A stretch of 64,000 nt of DNA from Olsenella sp. kh2p3 (lineage in GTDB: Bacteria; Actinomycetota; Coriobacteriia; Coriobacteriales; Atopobiaceae). The translations under genes and the position numbers were made by a program. Below, piece by piece: positions 1-10,269 of this stretch. The notes below the pieces were generated by a model. The model worked only from the letters and a program-made list of their open reading frames with translations. It did no database searches and had not been told where the DNA came from. Numbering within the stretch: position 1 is the first letter of the stretch; the number at the start of each line of letters is the position of its first letter. The DNA is taken from contig FPKD01000001.1 of assembly GCA_900119625.1 (NCBI GenBank), positions 310,001 to 374,000 on the forward strand, written 5' to 3'.

Positions 1-2
1 GT

Positions 3-1007
3 GCGCTGGGCGCAGACCCCGCCATGGCGGCCACGACCTTCATTGCCGTTGACATGGGTGGCTACCAGCTGGCAGACGCACTCGCACAGACGCGCGAGAG
101 CTGGATCATGGCCATGATGACCGGTTACATGGCCGGCGCGACGATCGTCTTCACCGTCCCCGTGGCGCTCAAGATGCTCGAGGTCAAGGACCGCAAGTAC
201 CTGGCCCTTGGCGTCATGAGTGGGCTTCTCGCCATCCCCATTGGCGTCCTTGTGGCGAGCACCATCATCGCACTTGCAAACCCCGTGATCCGCGAGACGG
301 TCTCCACCAACGCCGCGGCCACCTACCAGCTGGCGCTCACGTGGTCCCAGATTGCCCACAACCTGGTGCCGCTAATCATCATCTGCGTGGCGCTGGCTGT
401 GGGCCTTGCTACCAAGCCCGATGCCATGATTCGCGGCTTCATCGTCTTTGGACGTGCACTCGACAGCGTGCTCAAGGTCGTCTTCGTGGTGGTGGTCATC
501 GAGTACTTCACGGGACTCTTCTCCACCATCTTTGGGTCCTTTGGCTTTGACCCCATCATTGCAGACGAGCAGGATCAGTTCCGCGCCCTGGAGGTCTCCG
601 GCGCCATTGGCATGATGCTCTGCGGCGCCTTCCCCATGGTGTGGCTCATCAAGACCTACCTAGCCAAGCCCCTCTCGAAGATTGGCCGCGCGGTGGGCCT
701 GAGCTCAGATGCCACGGCAGGACTTCTTGCCGCCTCCGCAAACGTACTGGCCGCACTCGCCATGGTCAAGGACCTCAAGGCGCACGACAAGGTCATCGTG
801 ATTTCCTTTAGCGTCTGCTGCGCCTTCCTCTTTGGCGACCATCTCTCGTTCACCGCAAACTTCCAGCCCACGCTCATCGTGCCCGTGCTTCTGGGCAAGC
901 TCGCGGGAGGCGTGTGTGCGATCTTCTTTGCGACGCGCCTGGCAACGAGAAAGGCCGAGGAGCTGGAGGCACAGGACCTTGCCCTTGAGGAGCAGTCGCA
1001 CGCGTAG
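3..1007 (+). CDS. eutH: EutH-like ethanolamine permease (5' partial)
   Basis: The reading frame is open from the left edge, so the N-terminus lies outside the window; about 334 residues are visible. The product is a multi-pass inner-membrane protein with long hydrophobic segments and a short charged tail rich in Glu/Gln. The motif VDMGGYQLA near the visible start is typical of EutH, which is thought to bring ethanolamine into the cell. No other eut genes (ammonia lyase, shell proteins) are seen in the 60 kb to the right, so any eut cluster must lie to the left. The family call is from motif recognition; the substrate is inferred. Confidence 0.8.
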   Translation, partial: ALGADPAMAATTFIAVDMGGYQLADALAQTRESWIMAMMTGYMAGATIVFTVPVALKMLEVKDRKYLALGVMSGLLAIPIGVLVASTIIALANPVIRETVSTNAAATYQLALTWSQIAHNLVPLIIICVALAVGLATKPDAMIRGFIVFGRALDSVLKVVFVVVVIEYFTGLFSTIFGSFGFDPIIADEQDQFRALEVSGAIGMMLCGAFPMVWLIKTYLAKPLSKIGRAVGLSSDATAGLLAASANVLAALAMVKDLKAHDKVIVISFSVCCAFLFGDHLSFTANFQPTLIVPVLLGKLAGGVCAIFFATRLATRKAEELEAQDLALEEQSHA

Positions 1008-1183
1008 GGGCGCTTGCTTCGCTGACGTGCCCAGGGTAGCATCGCTAGGCGCCCAGTGATAACCGCTCGCCGGCCATGCCACCCCACACGCAGCCTCATA
1101 TCGTGCGGCCGCGGACATCTGCCCGCATCCCTTGTGACAGCAAACAATAATGTTTGCTCAGCTACAGCGGAGGAAGGGGCAGT

Positions 1184-2194
1184 ATGTCAACTGAGGTCAC
1201 CTTTGAGCGCTTTACGTTCCCCTCGACGGACGGCACGTCAACCATCAGCGCGTGTGCCTGGTGGCCTGCCGGCATGGCACCATCTGACGCTGTTGAGAAG
1301 CCTGCTCCTCGCGGCGTAGTGCAGCTCGTGCATGGCATGGCCGAGCACATCGACCGCTATGACGCCTTCGCGCGCTTCCTGGCTTCTCACGGCTTTCTCG
1401 TTGTTGGCCATGACCAGATTGGGCACGGGCGCTCCTGCTCGCCCGAGCACTGGGGCGAGCTGCCAGTTGGCAGCGGTGCCAAGGTTCTTGTGGAAGACAT
1501 CGACATCCTGCGTGGCATGGCGCAGAAGCGCGTGGCAGAGGGAACCCCCTATGTTGTCTTTGGCCACAGCATGGGCAGCTTTGAGGTGCGTTCCTACATC
1601 GCGCACCACGGAGAGGGGCTGGCTGGCGCCATCATCTGCGGTACCGGCTTTCTCCCTGCGGCAACATCAAAGGCGGCACTCACAATTACGTGGTTCGAGT
1701 CGTTCTTCAAGGGTGCCGAGTACCACTCCTCCTTCGTTGACTCCATGGGGGCCGGCGGCTATGGGAAGGCCATTCCCAATGCCCGGACCAACCTGGACTG
1801 GCTCTCGTACAACCGCAAGAACGTTGATGACTACATTGCAGACCCATCTTGCGGCTTCATGTTCTCCGTGGGTGCCTACCACGAGGTCGCGGTTCTCACC
1901 TCCGAGGTCAACTCCCCAGCGTGCGCCGCAAGCGTTCCTCACGACTTGCCATTGCTCTACATTGGCGGCGCCGAAGACCCAGTTGGCAACAATGGAAAGG
2001 GCGTCGAGAAGGCCGCGGCACTTGCCCGCGGCGCCGGGTCCACAGACGTCACGGTGAAGATCTATTCCCACATGCGGCATGAGATTTTGAACGAGACAGA
2101 CCACGAGCAGGTCTTTGCAGACGTGCTGGCATGGGTCGAGAAGCATATTGCCAAGGCTCCCGCACAGGAAGCCGCCGCTGCCAAGGAGGTCTAG
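1184..2194 (+). CDS. Alpha/beta hydrolase, lysophospholipase/monoacylglycerol lipase type
   Basis: A 336-residue serine hydrolase of the Hydrolase_4 (monoglyceride lipase) family. The oxyanion-side motif [11 protein letters not shown] is near residues 45-54 and the nucleophile elbow GHSMGS places Ser129. The late [10 protein letters not shown] and SHMRHEIL segments fit the acid and histidine of the triad. The ATG at 1184 is chosen because GGAGGAAGGGG lies just upstream; a TTG ten codons earlier lacks such a site. It ends two bases before glpK, so the two are one operon: lipid or monoacylglycerol hydrolysis would release glycerol for the kinase. No signal peptide, so the enzyme is probably cytoplasmic. 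Exact substrate is inferred. Confidence 0.82.
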   Translation: MSTEVTFERFTFPSTDGTSTISACAWWPAGMAPSDAVEKPAPRGVVQLVHGMAEHIDRYDAFARFLASHGFLVVGHDQIGHGRSCSPEHWGELPVGSGAKVLVEDIDILRGMAQKRVAEGTPYVVFGHSMGSFEVRSYIAHHGEGLAGAIICGTGFLPAATSKAALTITWFESFFKGAEYHSSFVDSMGAGGYGKAIPNARTNLDWLSYNRKNVDDYIADPSCGFMFSVGAYHEVAVLTSEVNSPACAASVPHDLPLLYIGGAEDPVGNNGKGVEKAAALARGAGSTDVTVKIYSHMRHEILNETDHEQVFADVLAWVEKHIAKAPAQEAAAAKEV

Positions 2195-2196
2195 CC

Positions 2197-3690
<1,494 letters not shown>

Positions 3691-3750
3691 GAACGCGCAT
3701 TGTCACGTGTCACGTTCTTCTCGGCGCGCTCTTTAACCTGGAAAATCACC

Positions 3751-3824
3751 GCACGCGTCACACAATCGGCACCGAATGTGTGACGCGTGCAGGTTGATAC
3801 ACATTCGGACGACGAATGTGTATC
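3751..3824. terminator. Two tandem hairpins between convergent glpK and metH
   Basis: The first inverted repeat (3751-3790) pairs about 19 bases on each side around a CA dinucleotide, with one mismatch. The second (3796-3824) has 12 perfect pairs, GATACACATTCG with CGAATGTGTATC, around a 5-base loop. Both contain CACATTCG or its complement. They sit between two genes that face each other, so a bidirectional terminator is the simplest reading, although neither is followed by a clear T-run. Confidence 0.55.
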
Positions 3825-3853
3825 AAGGACGCCCCCGAGACTGCGTCGGTGCC

Positions 3854-6382
3854 CTACCCCAGCACCTCTGAAGCGATGCGGGCCGTCTCCGTGGCGTCCT
3901 TCGCGTAGAAGTCGGCGCCGACCATCTCTGCATACTCGGGGTTGAGCACAGCTCCGCCAACCACGACCTTGCACCAGGGGGCCTCTTTGCGGAGAAGCTC
4001 GATGGTCTCGGCCATGGCGGGCACGGTTGCCGTCATAAGAGCAGAGAGACCACAGAGCAGCACGTGGTCTTTGACCACGGCGTCCACGACCACCTGAGGC
4101 GGCACGTCTCGTCCGAGGTCAATCACGTTGTAGCCGTAGTTCTCAAGCAGCATGCGCACGATGTTCTTGCCGATGTCGTGGATGTCCCCGTGGACGGTGC
4201 ACACCACGATAGAACCCTTCTCGGGCACGTTGTCGCCCTGCCCGCTGGCGTCCACGGCGGCCTTGATGGTTTCGAAGCCTGCCTTGGCGGCCTCAGCAGA
4301 GGCCATGAGCTGCGGCAGGAAGAAGACGCCCTTCTCGAAGCGCTCGCCCACCACGTCAAGCGCGGGAATGAGAACCTCGCTGATGGCATACATGGGGTCG
4401 TGTTCGGCGATAACCTGGGCGACCACCTCTGGCATGGGACCCTTGCGACCAGCAAGCACAAGCTCGCGAGCGCGTGCAGCGGGGTCTGCGGGCTCGGCGG
4501 GCGTCGCAGGGGTCACTGCAGAAGCGGCGGCTGAGGATGCGGCGGCCTTCTCAACGGGCAATGCTGGCGCCGGGACGCGGTCGCTCCTCTCGGCGTAGTT
4601 GGCCACAAAGTACTGGGCACTCTCGTCTTCGCCGGAAAGCACACGCCAGGAGTCGACCACGTCCATCATGCGGGTGAGGCAGGGGTTGATAATGGCCAGG
4701 TCAAGGCCCGCGGAGAAGGCCGCAGCAAGGAAGGTCCCGTTCACAAGCGGCCTGAAGGGCAGGCCAAAGCTGACGTTGCTCACGCCAAGCACGGTACGCA
4801 CACCAGGCAGCTCCTGTTTGACCAGGCGTATGGCGTCAAGAATGGCCTTGGGCTGGGTCTGGTCGGTCGAGGCGGCCATGGTGAGACAGTCGATGACCAC
4901 GTCGTGACGAGGGATGCCCAGCTGCTCGCACTCGCGGACAATCTTGCGAGCAACCGCGAGACGTCCCTCCGCCGTAGCGGGGATGCCATCCTCGTCGAGC
5001 GTAAGACCCACCACTGCGCAGCCATAGTGCTTCACGATAGGCAGCACGTCGGCCATGGTCTGCGCCTTGCCGTTGGTGGAGTTGACCAGCGCCTTTCCGG
5101 GATAGCTGCGCACGGCTGCCTCGATGACTGCCGGGTCTGCTGCGTCAATCTGCAGGGGCAGCGTGCTCACGCCTTGAAGCTCAGAAACGAGCTGGCACAT
5201 CACGGCGCGCTCGTCTATCTCGGGAAGGCCGGCGTTCACGTCGAGTATCTGCGCACCAGCGCGACCCTGTTCGATGGCCATGTTCATCACGTAGTCGTGA
5301 TCGCCCGAGCGCAAGGCCTCCTTCATCAGGCGCTTGCCCGTGGGATTAATGCGCTCGCCAATGACACCCACCTGACCGTAGTCAAGCGAGCAGATCTCTT
5401 GGGCGCTTGAGACCGCAAAGCTGTCGTGCATGTGACGCGCAGCAGGCATGCGGCCCGTAAGGAGCTCACGCTCGCGGGATATGTGCTCGGGTGTGGTGCC
5501 GCAGCAGCCGCCAATCACGGTGACGCCCGCATCCAGCATGTCTGCGACGGCGGCAGCATACTCCTCAGGCCCCACGTCGTAGGTGGTCACACCGTCGACC
5601 ACGTGCGGGAGGCCAGCGTTAGCCTGAGCCATCACGGGACATGACGCCCAAGGAAGCATGCGCTTGACCAGCGGCGCCACCGCCGCAGGGCCAAGACCAC
5701 AATTGATGCCCACGGCATCTGCCCCAAGGGAGGAAAGCGTAATTGCAGCAGCCTCCGGCGTGGTTCCTAGGAAGGTGCGGCCGTCCTCCCCAAAGGTCAT
5801 CGTCACAAATGCCGGAAGGTCGGAGTTCTCGCGCACGGCGAGCAGCGCCGCCTTCGCCTCGGCGAGGTCTGCCATGGTCTCGATCACAAAGAGGTCTGCA
5901 CCAGCGGCGTCGGCGGCACGGACCTGCTCGGCAAAGAGGTCGTACGCATCGTCGAAGGGAAGCGGCCCCATGGGCTTGAGGAGCTGTCCCGTAGGACCAA
6001 GATCAGCAGCCACGTAGCGGGCGCCTGCATCGCGCGCGCAGGCAACAGCCGCCGAGAAGACCTTCTCGACGCTTGCTGCATCGCCCAACTTTGCGGCATT
6101 GGCGCCAAAGGTGTTGGTGGTCACGACCTCGGCACCGGCGGCAACGTAGGCGGCATGCACCTCGCGAATCTCGGTGGGGTTGGTGAGGCAGAGCAACTCT
6201 GGCAACTCGCCGGCGGCAAGGCCGCGCGCCTGCAGCTGCGTTCCCATGGCTCCATCGAAGAGCAGGAACTCCTCGCCACGCAGCACGGCCGCGAGGTGCT
6301 CGTCGCGCACGCGACGCGAGCGGGGAACAAGGCGATCCTTTGGCCAGCGCGAATCTCCCTGTGCGGGACTTTTGGCGCTCAT
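3854..6382 (-). CDS. metH: Cobalamin-dependent methionine synthase lacking the activation domain
   Basis: An 842-residue MetH that moves a methyl group from methyltetrahydrofolate to homocysteine. Domains in order: homocysteine-binding barrel (FDGAMGTQLQ start; zinc cysteines in GINCGLGP and GGCCGTTPEHI), pterin-binding barrel (VIGERINPTGK, PLQIDAADP), a low-complexity Ala/Pro linker, the B12 cap, and a B12 domain whose HGDIHDIGKN supplies the cobalt-ligating His. The protein ends there: the AdoMet-binding reactivation domain of E. coli MetH is absent and is encoded separately just upstream (6401-7108). Start ATG 6382 follows GAGAGGAG. Third gene of a metF-activator-metH operon. Confidence 0.93.
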   Translation of the reverse strand: MSAKSPAQGDSRWPKDRLVPRSRRVRDEHLAAVLRGEEFLLFDGAMGTQLQARGLAAGELPELLCLTNPTEIREVHAAYVAAGAEVVTTNTFGANAAKLGDAASVEKVFSAAVACARDAGARYVAADLGPTGQLLKPMGPLPFDDAYDLFAEQVRAADAAGADLFVIETMADLAEAKAALLAVRENSDLPAFVTMTFGEDGRTFLGTTPEAAAITLSSLGADAVGINCGLGPAAVAPLVKRMLPWASCPVMAQANAGLPHVVDGVTTYDVGPEEYAAAVADMLDAGVTVIGGCCGTTPEHISRERELLTGRMPAARHMHDSFAVSSAQEICSLDYGQVGVIGERINPTGKRLMKEALRSGDHDYVMNMAIEQGRAGAQILDVNAGLPEIDERAVMCQLVSELQGVSTLPLQIDAADPAVIEAAVRSYPGKALVNSTNGKAQTMADVLPIVKHYGCAVVGLTLDEDGIPATAEGRLAVARKIVRECEQLGIPRHDVVIDCLTMAASTDQTQPKAILDAIRLVKQELPGVRTVLGVSNVSFGLPFRPLVNGTFLAAAFSAGLDLAIINPCLTRMMDVVDSWRVLSGEDESAQYFVANYAERSDRVPAPALPVEKAAASSAAASAVTPATPAEPADPAARARELVLAGRKGPMPEVVAQVIAEHDPMYAISEVLIPALDVVGERFEKGVFFLPQLMASAEAAKAGFETIKAAVDASGQGDNVPEKGSIVVCTVHGDIHDIGKNIVRMLLENYGYNVIDLGRDVPPQVVVDAVVKDHVLLCGLSALMTATVPAMAETIELLRKEAPWCKVVVGGAVLNPEYAEMVGADFYAKDATETARIASEVLG

Positions 6383-6400
6383 GATCAGCTCCTCTCGCCG

Positions 6401-7108
6401 CTATCCGCGGCAGGTGTGGCCTGTTGGCCGGATGATGCAGAAGTCAAAGCAGGGACAGCCCGCACAGGTTGCGTGCGTTGAGGGCTGGATGGTCTCGAAG
6501 AGGCCCACTACGGCGGTCACGCTCTTGGTTGGCACCATGAGCATGGTGTCCGTGAGGGTGATGCCCAGCTGACGCTGGGCGTCGAGCGTCTGCAGAAGAA
6601 CGGTCTGGGTTGTCATGGGCATGTCACCGTAGCCGGGGCTAAAGCGGAAGTTGGCAAAGAGACCGCGCTCGTGGCCCGCCGCAACGATGGACGCTTCGCA
6701 GGCATCGGCAGTGCGTTCGACAAGCGTTGTGGCCGCAGCGTCAAAGACAACCTGCCCCACACGGTCGGTAAGCGAGAGACGACGCAGCTCGCGTTCGACC
6801 CCCATGCCAACGGTCACTGCCATAACGCCAACCGCAACGGCACCGTCCATGTGCTTTTGCATGGAGGCGCCGAGAAGCTCCAATGACGTGCCGGCTAGCC
6901 GCACGAACGGCGTGCCGTCCTCCTTCGCACTGCGCCCGTCCACATCGAAGATACGCCAGACGCCGCGCGGCACGCCGATGGAAAGGCAGCACTCCATACT
7001 GGCGTCGATGCGTCCCTCTAGCTCCGGCGTCATGCTCTGGCCGGCATAGCCCATGTAGCGCAGGACCTCGGAGCGGTCGATGGAGTCTATGGCATACGAC
7101 TCGACCAT
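6401..7108 (-). CDS. Stand-alone methionine synthase activation-domain protein
   Basis: A 235-residue protein matching the MetH reactivation domain: FRFSPGYGDMPM and LMVPTKSVTAVVG are its AdoMet-binding signatures. The C-terminus has CAGCPCFDFC, a cysteine cluster seen in separate versions of this domain. It should reductively remethylate cob(II)alamin in the adjacent shortened MetH. Start ATG 7108 lies 4 bases after the metF stop and a further 18 bases separate it from metH. The earlier in-frame ATG at 7162 lies inside metF and has no ribosome binding site. The cysteine cluster may carry a metal or iron-sulfur centre (inference). Confidence 0.85.
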   Translation of the reverse strand: MVESYAIDSIDRSEVLRYMGYAGQSMTPELEGRIDASMECCLSIGVPRGVWRIFDVDGRSAKEDGTPFVRLAGTSLELLGASMQKHMDGAVAVGVMAVTVGMGVERELRRLSLTDRVGQVVFDAAATTLVERTADACEASIVAAGHERGLFANFRFSPGYGDMPMTTQTVLLQTLDAQRQLGITLTDTMLMVPTKSVTAVVGLFETIQPSTHATCAGCPCFDFCIIRPTGHTCRG

Positions 7109-7112
7109 GGGA

Positions 7113-7979
7113 CTACCCCAGGTAGCCCATGGCGGCAAGGGCGTCGTGAGTGGCGCGGGCAATCTCCGGGTGGTTCATGCTGTAGATGTGGATACCGTCA
7201 ACGCCGTTCTCAGCAAGGTCACAGATCTGCTCGCACGCATACTCGATACCCGCATGGGCCTGGGCGGCAGGGTCGTCACCCGCGCGGACAAGGCGCTTCA
7301 CGACCTTGGCGGGGATGGACGCGCCGCAGTTAAACGCCATGCGCTGGATCTGCTTGACGCTCGTGAAGGGCATGATGCCGGCAACAACGGGGAGCTTGAT
7401 CCGATAGCGCAGGCACTGCTCGCGGAAACGGTAGAAGTCGTCGTTGTCGAAGAAAAGCTGGGATACCAGGAAGTCCGCGCCCGCTTCCTGCTTGATGCGC
7501 AAAGCGCGCATGGACTCGTCAAGTGAGGCAGATTCAACATGGCCCTCGGGATAGCAAGCAGCACCAATGCACAGTGAGGGCGCGGTCTTGCGCAGGTGGG
7601 CGATAAGATCGGAGGCATGCGCGAAATCGACCACGTCTGCGCCCGGCCTGCGATCGCCTCGAAGCGCGAGCGCATTCTGGATGCCTGCCGCGCGAAGGCT
7701 GTCCACGTAGGAATCAACATCGCTAGCGGTTGCGCCCATGCAGGTAAGATGCGCAAGCGCAGTGACCCCAAGGTCGCCCTCAATCCTGGCAGCTATGGGA
7801 ACGGTGTTTGCCGAGTTGCCTGAGCCACCCGCAGAGTACGTCACAGAAATCCAGTCCGGCTTGTTCTCCGCAATCTGGGAAGCTACTCGATACGCTTCTT
7901 CAAGCGGCATCTCTCCCTTGGGCGGAAAAATCTCGAATGAGAGCGTCTGCCCAGCCGCAAGCTTGTCGGTAACCCTCAT
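7113..7979 (-). CDS. metF: Methylenetetrahydrofolate reductase
   Basis: A 288-residue MTHFR barrel that reduces methylene-THF to methyl-THF, the methyl donor for MetH. SFEIFPPKGE at the start and ALRGDRRPGADVVDFAHASDLI with its flavin-site context are typical, as is the QLFFDNDDFYRF segment. The start ATG at 7979 follows GGGGAG; the longer frame to 8051 has no such signal. First gene of the metF-activator-metH operon, preceded by a nested hairpin in its leader (8026-8074). Confidence 0.93.
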   Translation of the reverse strand: MRVTDKLAAGQTLSFEIFPPKGEMPLEEAYRVASQIAENKPDWISVTYSAGGSGNSANTVPIAARIEGDLGVTALAHLTCMGATASDVDSYVDSLRAAGIQNALALRGDRRPGADVVDFAHASDLIAHLRKTAPSLCIGAACYPEGHVESASLDESMRALRIKQEAGADFLVSQLFFDNDDFYRFREQCLRYRIKLPVVAGIMPFTSVKQIQRMAFNCGASIPAKVVKRLVRAGDDPAAQAHAGIEYACEQICDLAENGVDGIHIYSMNHPEIARATHDALAAMGYLG

Positions 7980-8025
7980 GACTCCCCAATCGCACAGAAA
8001 TGGCCCCGAACTTGTAACAACACAT

Positions 8026-8074
8026 GGTAGCCCTGACCAGCGACGAGCCATGACTGGTTTACGAGATGGCTACC
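8026..8074 (-). promoter_or_regulatory. Nested hairpin in the metF operon leader
   Basis: On the minus strand the leader can form GGTAGCC/GGCTACC as an outer stem with ACCAG/CTGGT as an inner stem. It sits about 47 bases ahead of the metF start. It does not match the SAM-I, SAM-II, SAH or cobalamin riboswitch cores I know. It could be an attenuator or part of an unrecognised leader; function unknown. Confidence 0.4.
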
Positions 8075-8105
8075 GAGAGACGTTGGGCACAGGCGTGCGC
8101 CGCCC

Positions 8106-8951
8106 TTAGTCACGCATGAACAAAGGCATCTTGCCCGCCTGGGTAGACCGGGCAATGTCGAGAATGGCATCTGCCACCGCATCCTCATCCGCTCGTCCAA
8201 TGTGCCAATGGGCCGCCTTGGCGGCAACCGGCGTGGCATTGGCAACCGCCACGGAGTTCTTGAAACGCGTGAAAAGGGGGAGGTCATTCTCGGCATCGCC
8301 AAAGCAGCAGACCTCGTCATTCGTGATGCCAAGGTTGCGCGCCAGCCACTCCCCCGCCACCCCCTTGTCCCAACCCGCAGGCAGGATGTCAATGTGTGGA
8401 CGCTCTTGCATGGGAAAGACGAAGTCGAACTCGGGGCAGGCATCCTTAAGGGCAGCGCGCACCTCATGTCCGCGCTCAAAGTCGCCCACAACACGAACGT
8501 TCGCCTTGACGGTTGGACGGTCGGGCACCTCATCGACGCTGCCCGTCACCGCAAAGAAGTACGGCACCCTATGCTTCTCGAGATAGTCGACGGGAGCCCC
8601 AACCGCGTACTGTTCGCCCGTATCGACGTAGTCAACAACAAGCCATGCGTCATCCATTCCGTCAAGCGTTCTCGCACAACGACGAAGCACCTCAAGATCG
8701 AGTGGAACCTCGTGAACGAGTTTGCCATCAACATAGATGAGCTGGCCGTTGTCAGCCAAAACGGTTGCAAGGCAGGCCTCATCGTCGTCGAACATCCAAC
8801 CGAGCGCCGAGGGGGCCCTTCCCGTGGCGGGGGCAAAGTGCACGCCCGCAGCCTGTGCGGCGTGGATGGCAGCACGAGCATGCGGTGTGACGATGTGCTC
8901 GCCGGCCCACGCAAGGGTGTTATCAAGGTCAGAAAGGATGAGTTTTATCAC
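8106..8951 (-). CDS. Cof-type HAD-IIB sugar/nucleotide phosphatase
   Basis: A 281-residue haloacid dehalogenase-superfamily hydrolase with a type II cap. Motif I is LSDLDNTLAW at the very N-terminus, motif II is PATGRAPS, the Lys motif is ILPAGWDKG, and motif IV is CFGDAENDLP. It is predicted to remove phosphate from small metabolites; the substrate cannot be read from sequence. I place the start at GTG 8951 because GGGGGA sits just ahead; a TTG at 8963 would add four residues. It lies 126 bases upstream of metF on the same strand. Confidence 0.82.
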   Translation of the reverse strand: MIKLILSDLDNTLAWAGEHIVTPHARAAIHAAQAAGVHFAPATGRAPSALGWMFDDDEACLATVLADNGQLIYVDGKLVHEVPLDLEVLRRCARTLDGMDDAWLVVDYVDTGEQYAVGAPVDYLEKHRVPYFFAVTGSVDEVPDRPTVKANVRVVGDFERGHEVRAALKDACPEFDFVFPMQERPHIDILPAGWDKGVAGEWLARNLGITNDEVCCFGDAENDLPLFTRFKNSVAVANATPVAAKAAHWHIGRADEDAVADAILDIARSTQAGKMPLFMRD

Positions 8952-9004
8952 ACGGTCCCCCAATCGGCACGTGCCGAACTACATACAGGCCTTGCCCCAC
9001 GAGT

Positions 9005-9215
9005 GTAACGCGATGCAAGCGCACCGACATTGCGGCCGTCAAGCACCCCGACGTAGGGGGAGACGACCGGGGCGCGAGGCCGCGCACTCGAAGGGCAAGA
9101 CCATTCGACAGGGGGCGACACGGGGCCGCAGGTCCCAGCCGAACCGCCGGCGGGTGTTGGGGGACCGCCAGTGGCTCACTTATGGTACGACTACCGCAGC
9201 CCTCCCAACACCAAA
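9005..9215. other. GC-rich structured intergenic region, no gene recognised
   Basis: About 250 bases without a convincing ORF separate the Cof gene from the prepilin peptidase. The strongest structure is GGTGTTGGG (9153-9161) pairing with CCCAACACC (9204-9212), enclosing smaller hairpins such as GGTAgtcgTACC read on the minus strand, and directly followed by a run of six A. I compared it by eye with tmRNA, SRP RNA and RNase P RNA signatures and found no match. It may be an unannotated structured RNA or the leader of the Cof gene. Confidence 0.35.
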
Positions 9216-9260
9216 AAACTTTTTATGAAACAAATTGGAATGAGCACAAGGTGCGAACGG

Positions 9261-9959
9261 TCAAAATGCTCGGTAGGCGGTCAGAATGACTATTGAAGCC
9301 AACACGAGTGGAGCAAGTGGAAACGCCTTTGGAAACGGCCCTCTCACCCCGCATATTTGCCCGATTGCCCAGGCGCCAAGGCAGCATGCAAGGGCAAGCA
9401 AGCACGAGAGGGCAACGCATGCCATTCCCCCAATCGGTCCCAGGTACACCCCGCATGCCGAAAGGAGCTTGGCATCGCCGCCGCCAAGACTCTGCCGAGG
9501 GCTGCCCCTCACTCGTATCCATAGAGCGCGCGTAGCTACGAGAACAAACAGCACCGTCGCCCCGCCAAGAAGGGATATCTCCAACTCTTCCAGAGCATCA
9601 CTAGACCACATGCTTCCGGTACCTGGAAACGTGGCCTTCAACCAGAGATACACGCAGCGTGCCATGATGGCTACGGCTACCAAGCTATTGGGTATGATGC
9701 GCCGGGCTAAATCAGTTACACTGCTGGCGAGAAGCACCGCCACTAAGGCCGTAAGCTCTGCAAACTCCCACCAGCTCGTTGCAGTTGCACTCACGCAGAA
9801 GCCCGCAAGCGCACCGCAAAGACTTGCAATAATTCGTGTCCACACCGGCCATCCGACAAATTCGCGCCGAGCCATAGCACATCCCGCTCCGCCCACGAGG
9901 CAGGAGCCGAGCAGGCACGCCATCGCCAGTGGGGCACCCACTACAAACGCAGCGTCCAT
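9261..9959 (-). CDS. Prepilin peptidase (A24 family), orphan
   Basis: A 232-residue multi-pass membrane protein with the two catalytic aspartates of aspartic prepilin peptidases: Asp83 in SSVTDLARRIIPN and Asp162 in SLGGGDAKLL. The N-terminal methylase domain of PilD-type enzymes is absent, so it resembles the short CpaA/TadV forms. Such enzymes cut the leader from type IV or Flp pilins at the membrane. ATG 9959 follows an excellent GGGGGGAGG site, so upstream in-frame extensions are rejected. No pilin, ATPase or tad gene is in the window, so its substrate must be encoded elsewhere. Confidence 0.78.
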   Translation of the reverse strand: MDAAFVVGAPLAMACLLGSCLVGGAGCAMARREFVGWPVWTRIIASLCGALAGFCVSATATSWWEFAELTALVAVLLASSVTDLARRIIPNSLVAVAIMARCVYLWLKATFPGTGSMWSSDALEELEISLLGGATVLFVLVATRALWIRVRGSPRQSLGGGDAKLLSACGVYLGPIGGMACVALSCLLALACCLGAWAIGQICGVRGPFPKAFPLAPLVLASIVILTAYRAF

Positions 9960-10128
9960 TGCATCCTCCCCCCAATGAGAATTCGTGGCCCGATGATATA
10001 CGAACACACGTACGCATATTGGACTCATGGTGCTGCGACAAGCGTCATTCGGCGAGCGCAAGTCTCGAAAATCAGCCTCTAACCTGCAGATAGAACGCCT
10101 GAGGCCATTGGCCGTCAGAAATGTGACA

Positions 10129-10148
10129 GATTCGCATACGGTCGAATC
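10129..10148. promoter_or_regulatory. Palindrome upstream of the cation efflux gene
   Basis: GATTCG and CGAATC are separated by 8 bases, about 120 bases before the transporter start and 170 bases before the divergent prepilin peptidase. It could be an operator for a metal-responsive regulator, but no regulator gene is adjacent. The rest of the 300-base intergenic region shows nothing I can name. Confidence 0.3.
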
Positions 10149-10269
10149 GTGACGCTTGGGGGGTCCTTCGCCCCGCTCACGGAAAAGGGCTAGACTCATG
10201 CCCAATTGCCCAAATCACAGCAACGGGTGGCAGTGCTTGGATATTGCTCAATGAGGGGAGATGGCAACG

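Noticed and set aside
9005..9215. tmRNA or SRP RNA in the structured intergenic region
   Set aside because: The stretch TTCGACAGGG recalls tmRNA, but no CCA-type acceptor end or SRP tetraloop/GGAAG core is present.
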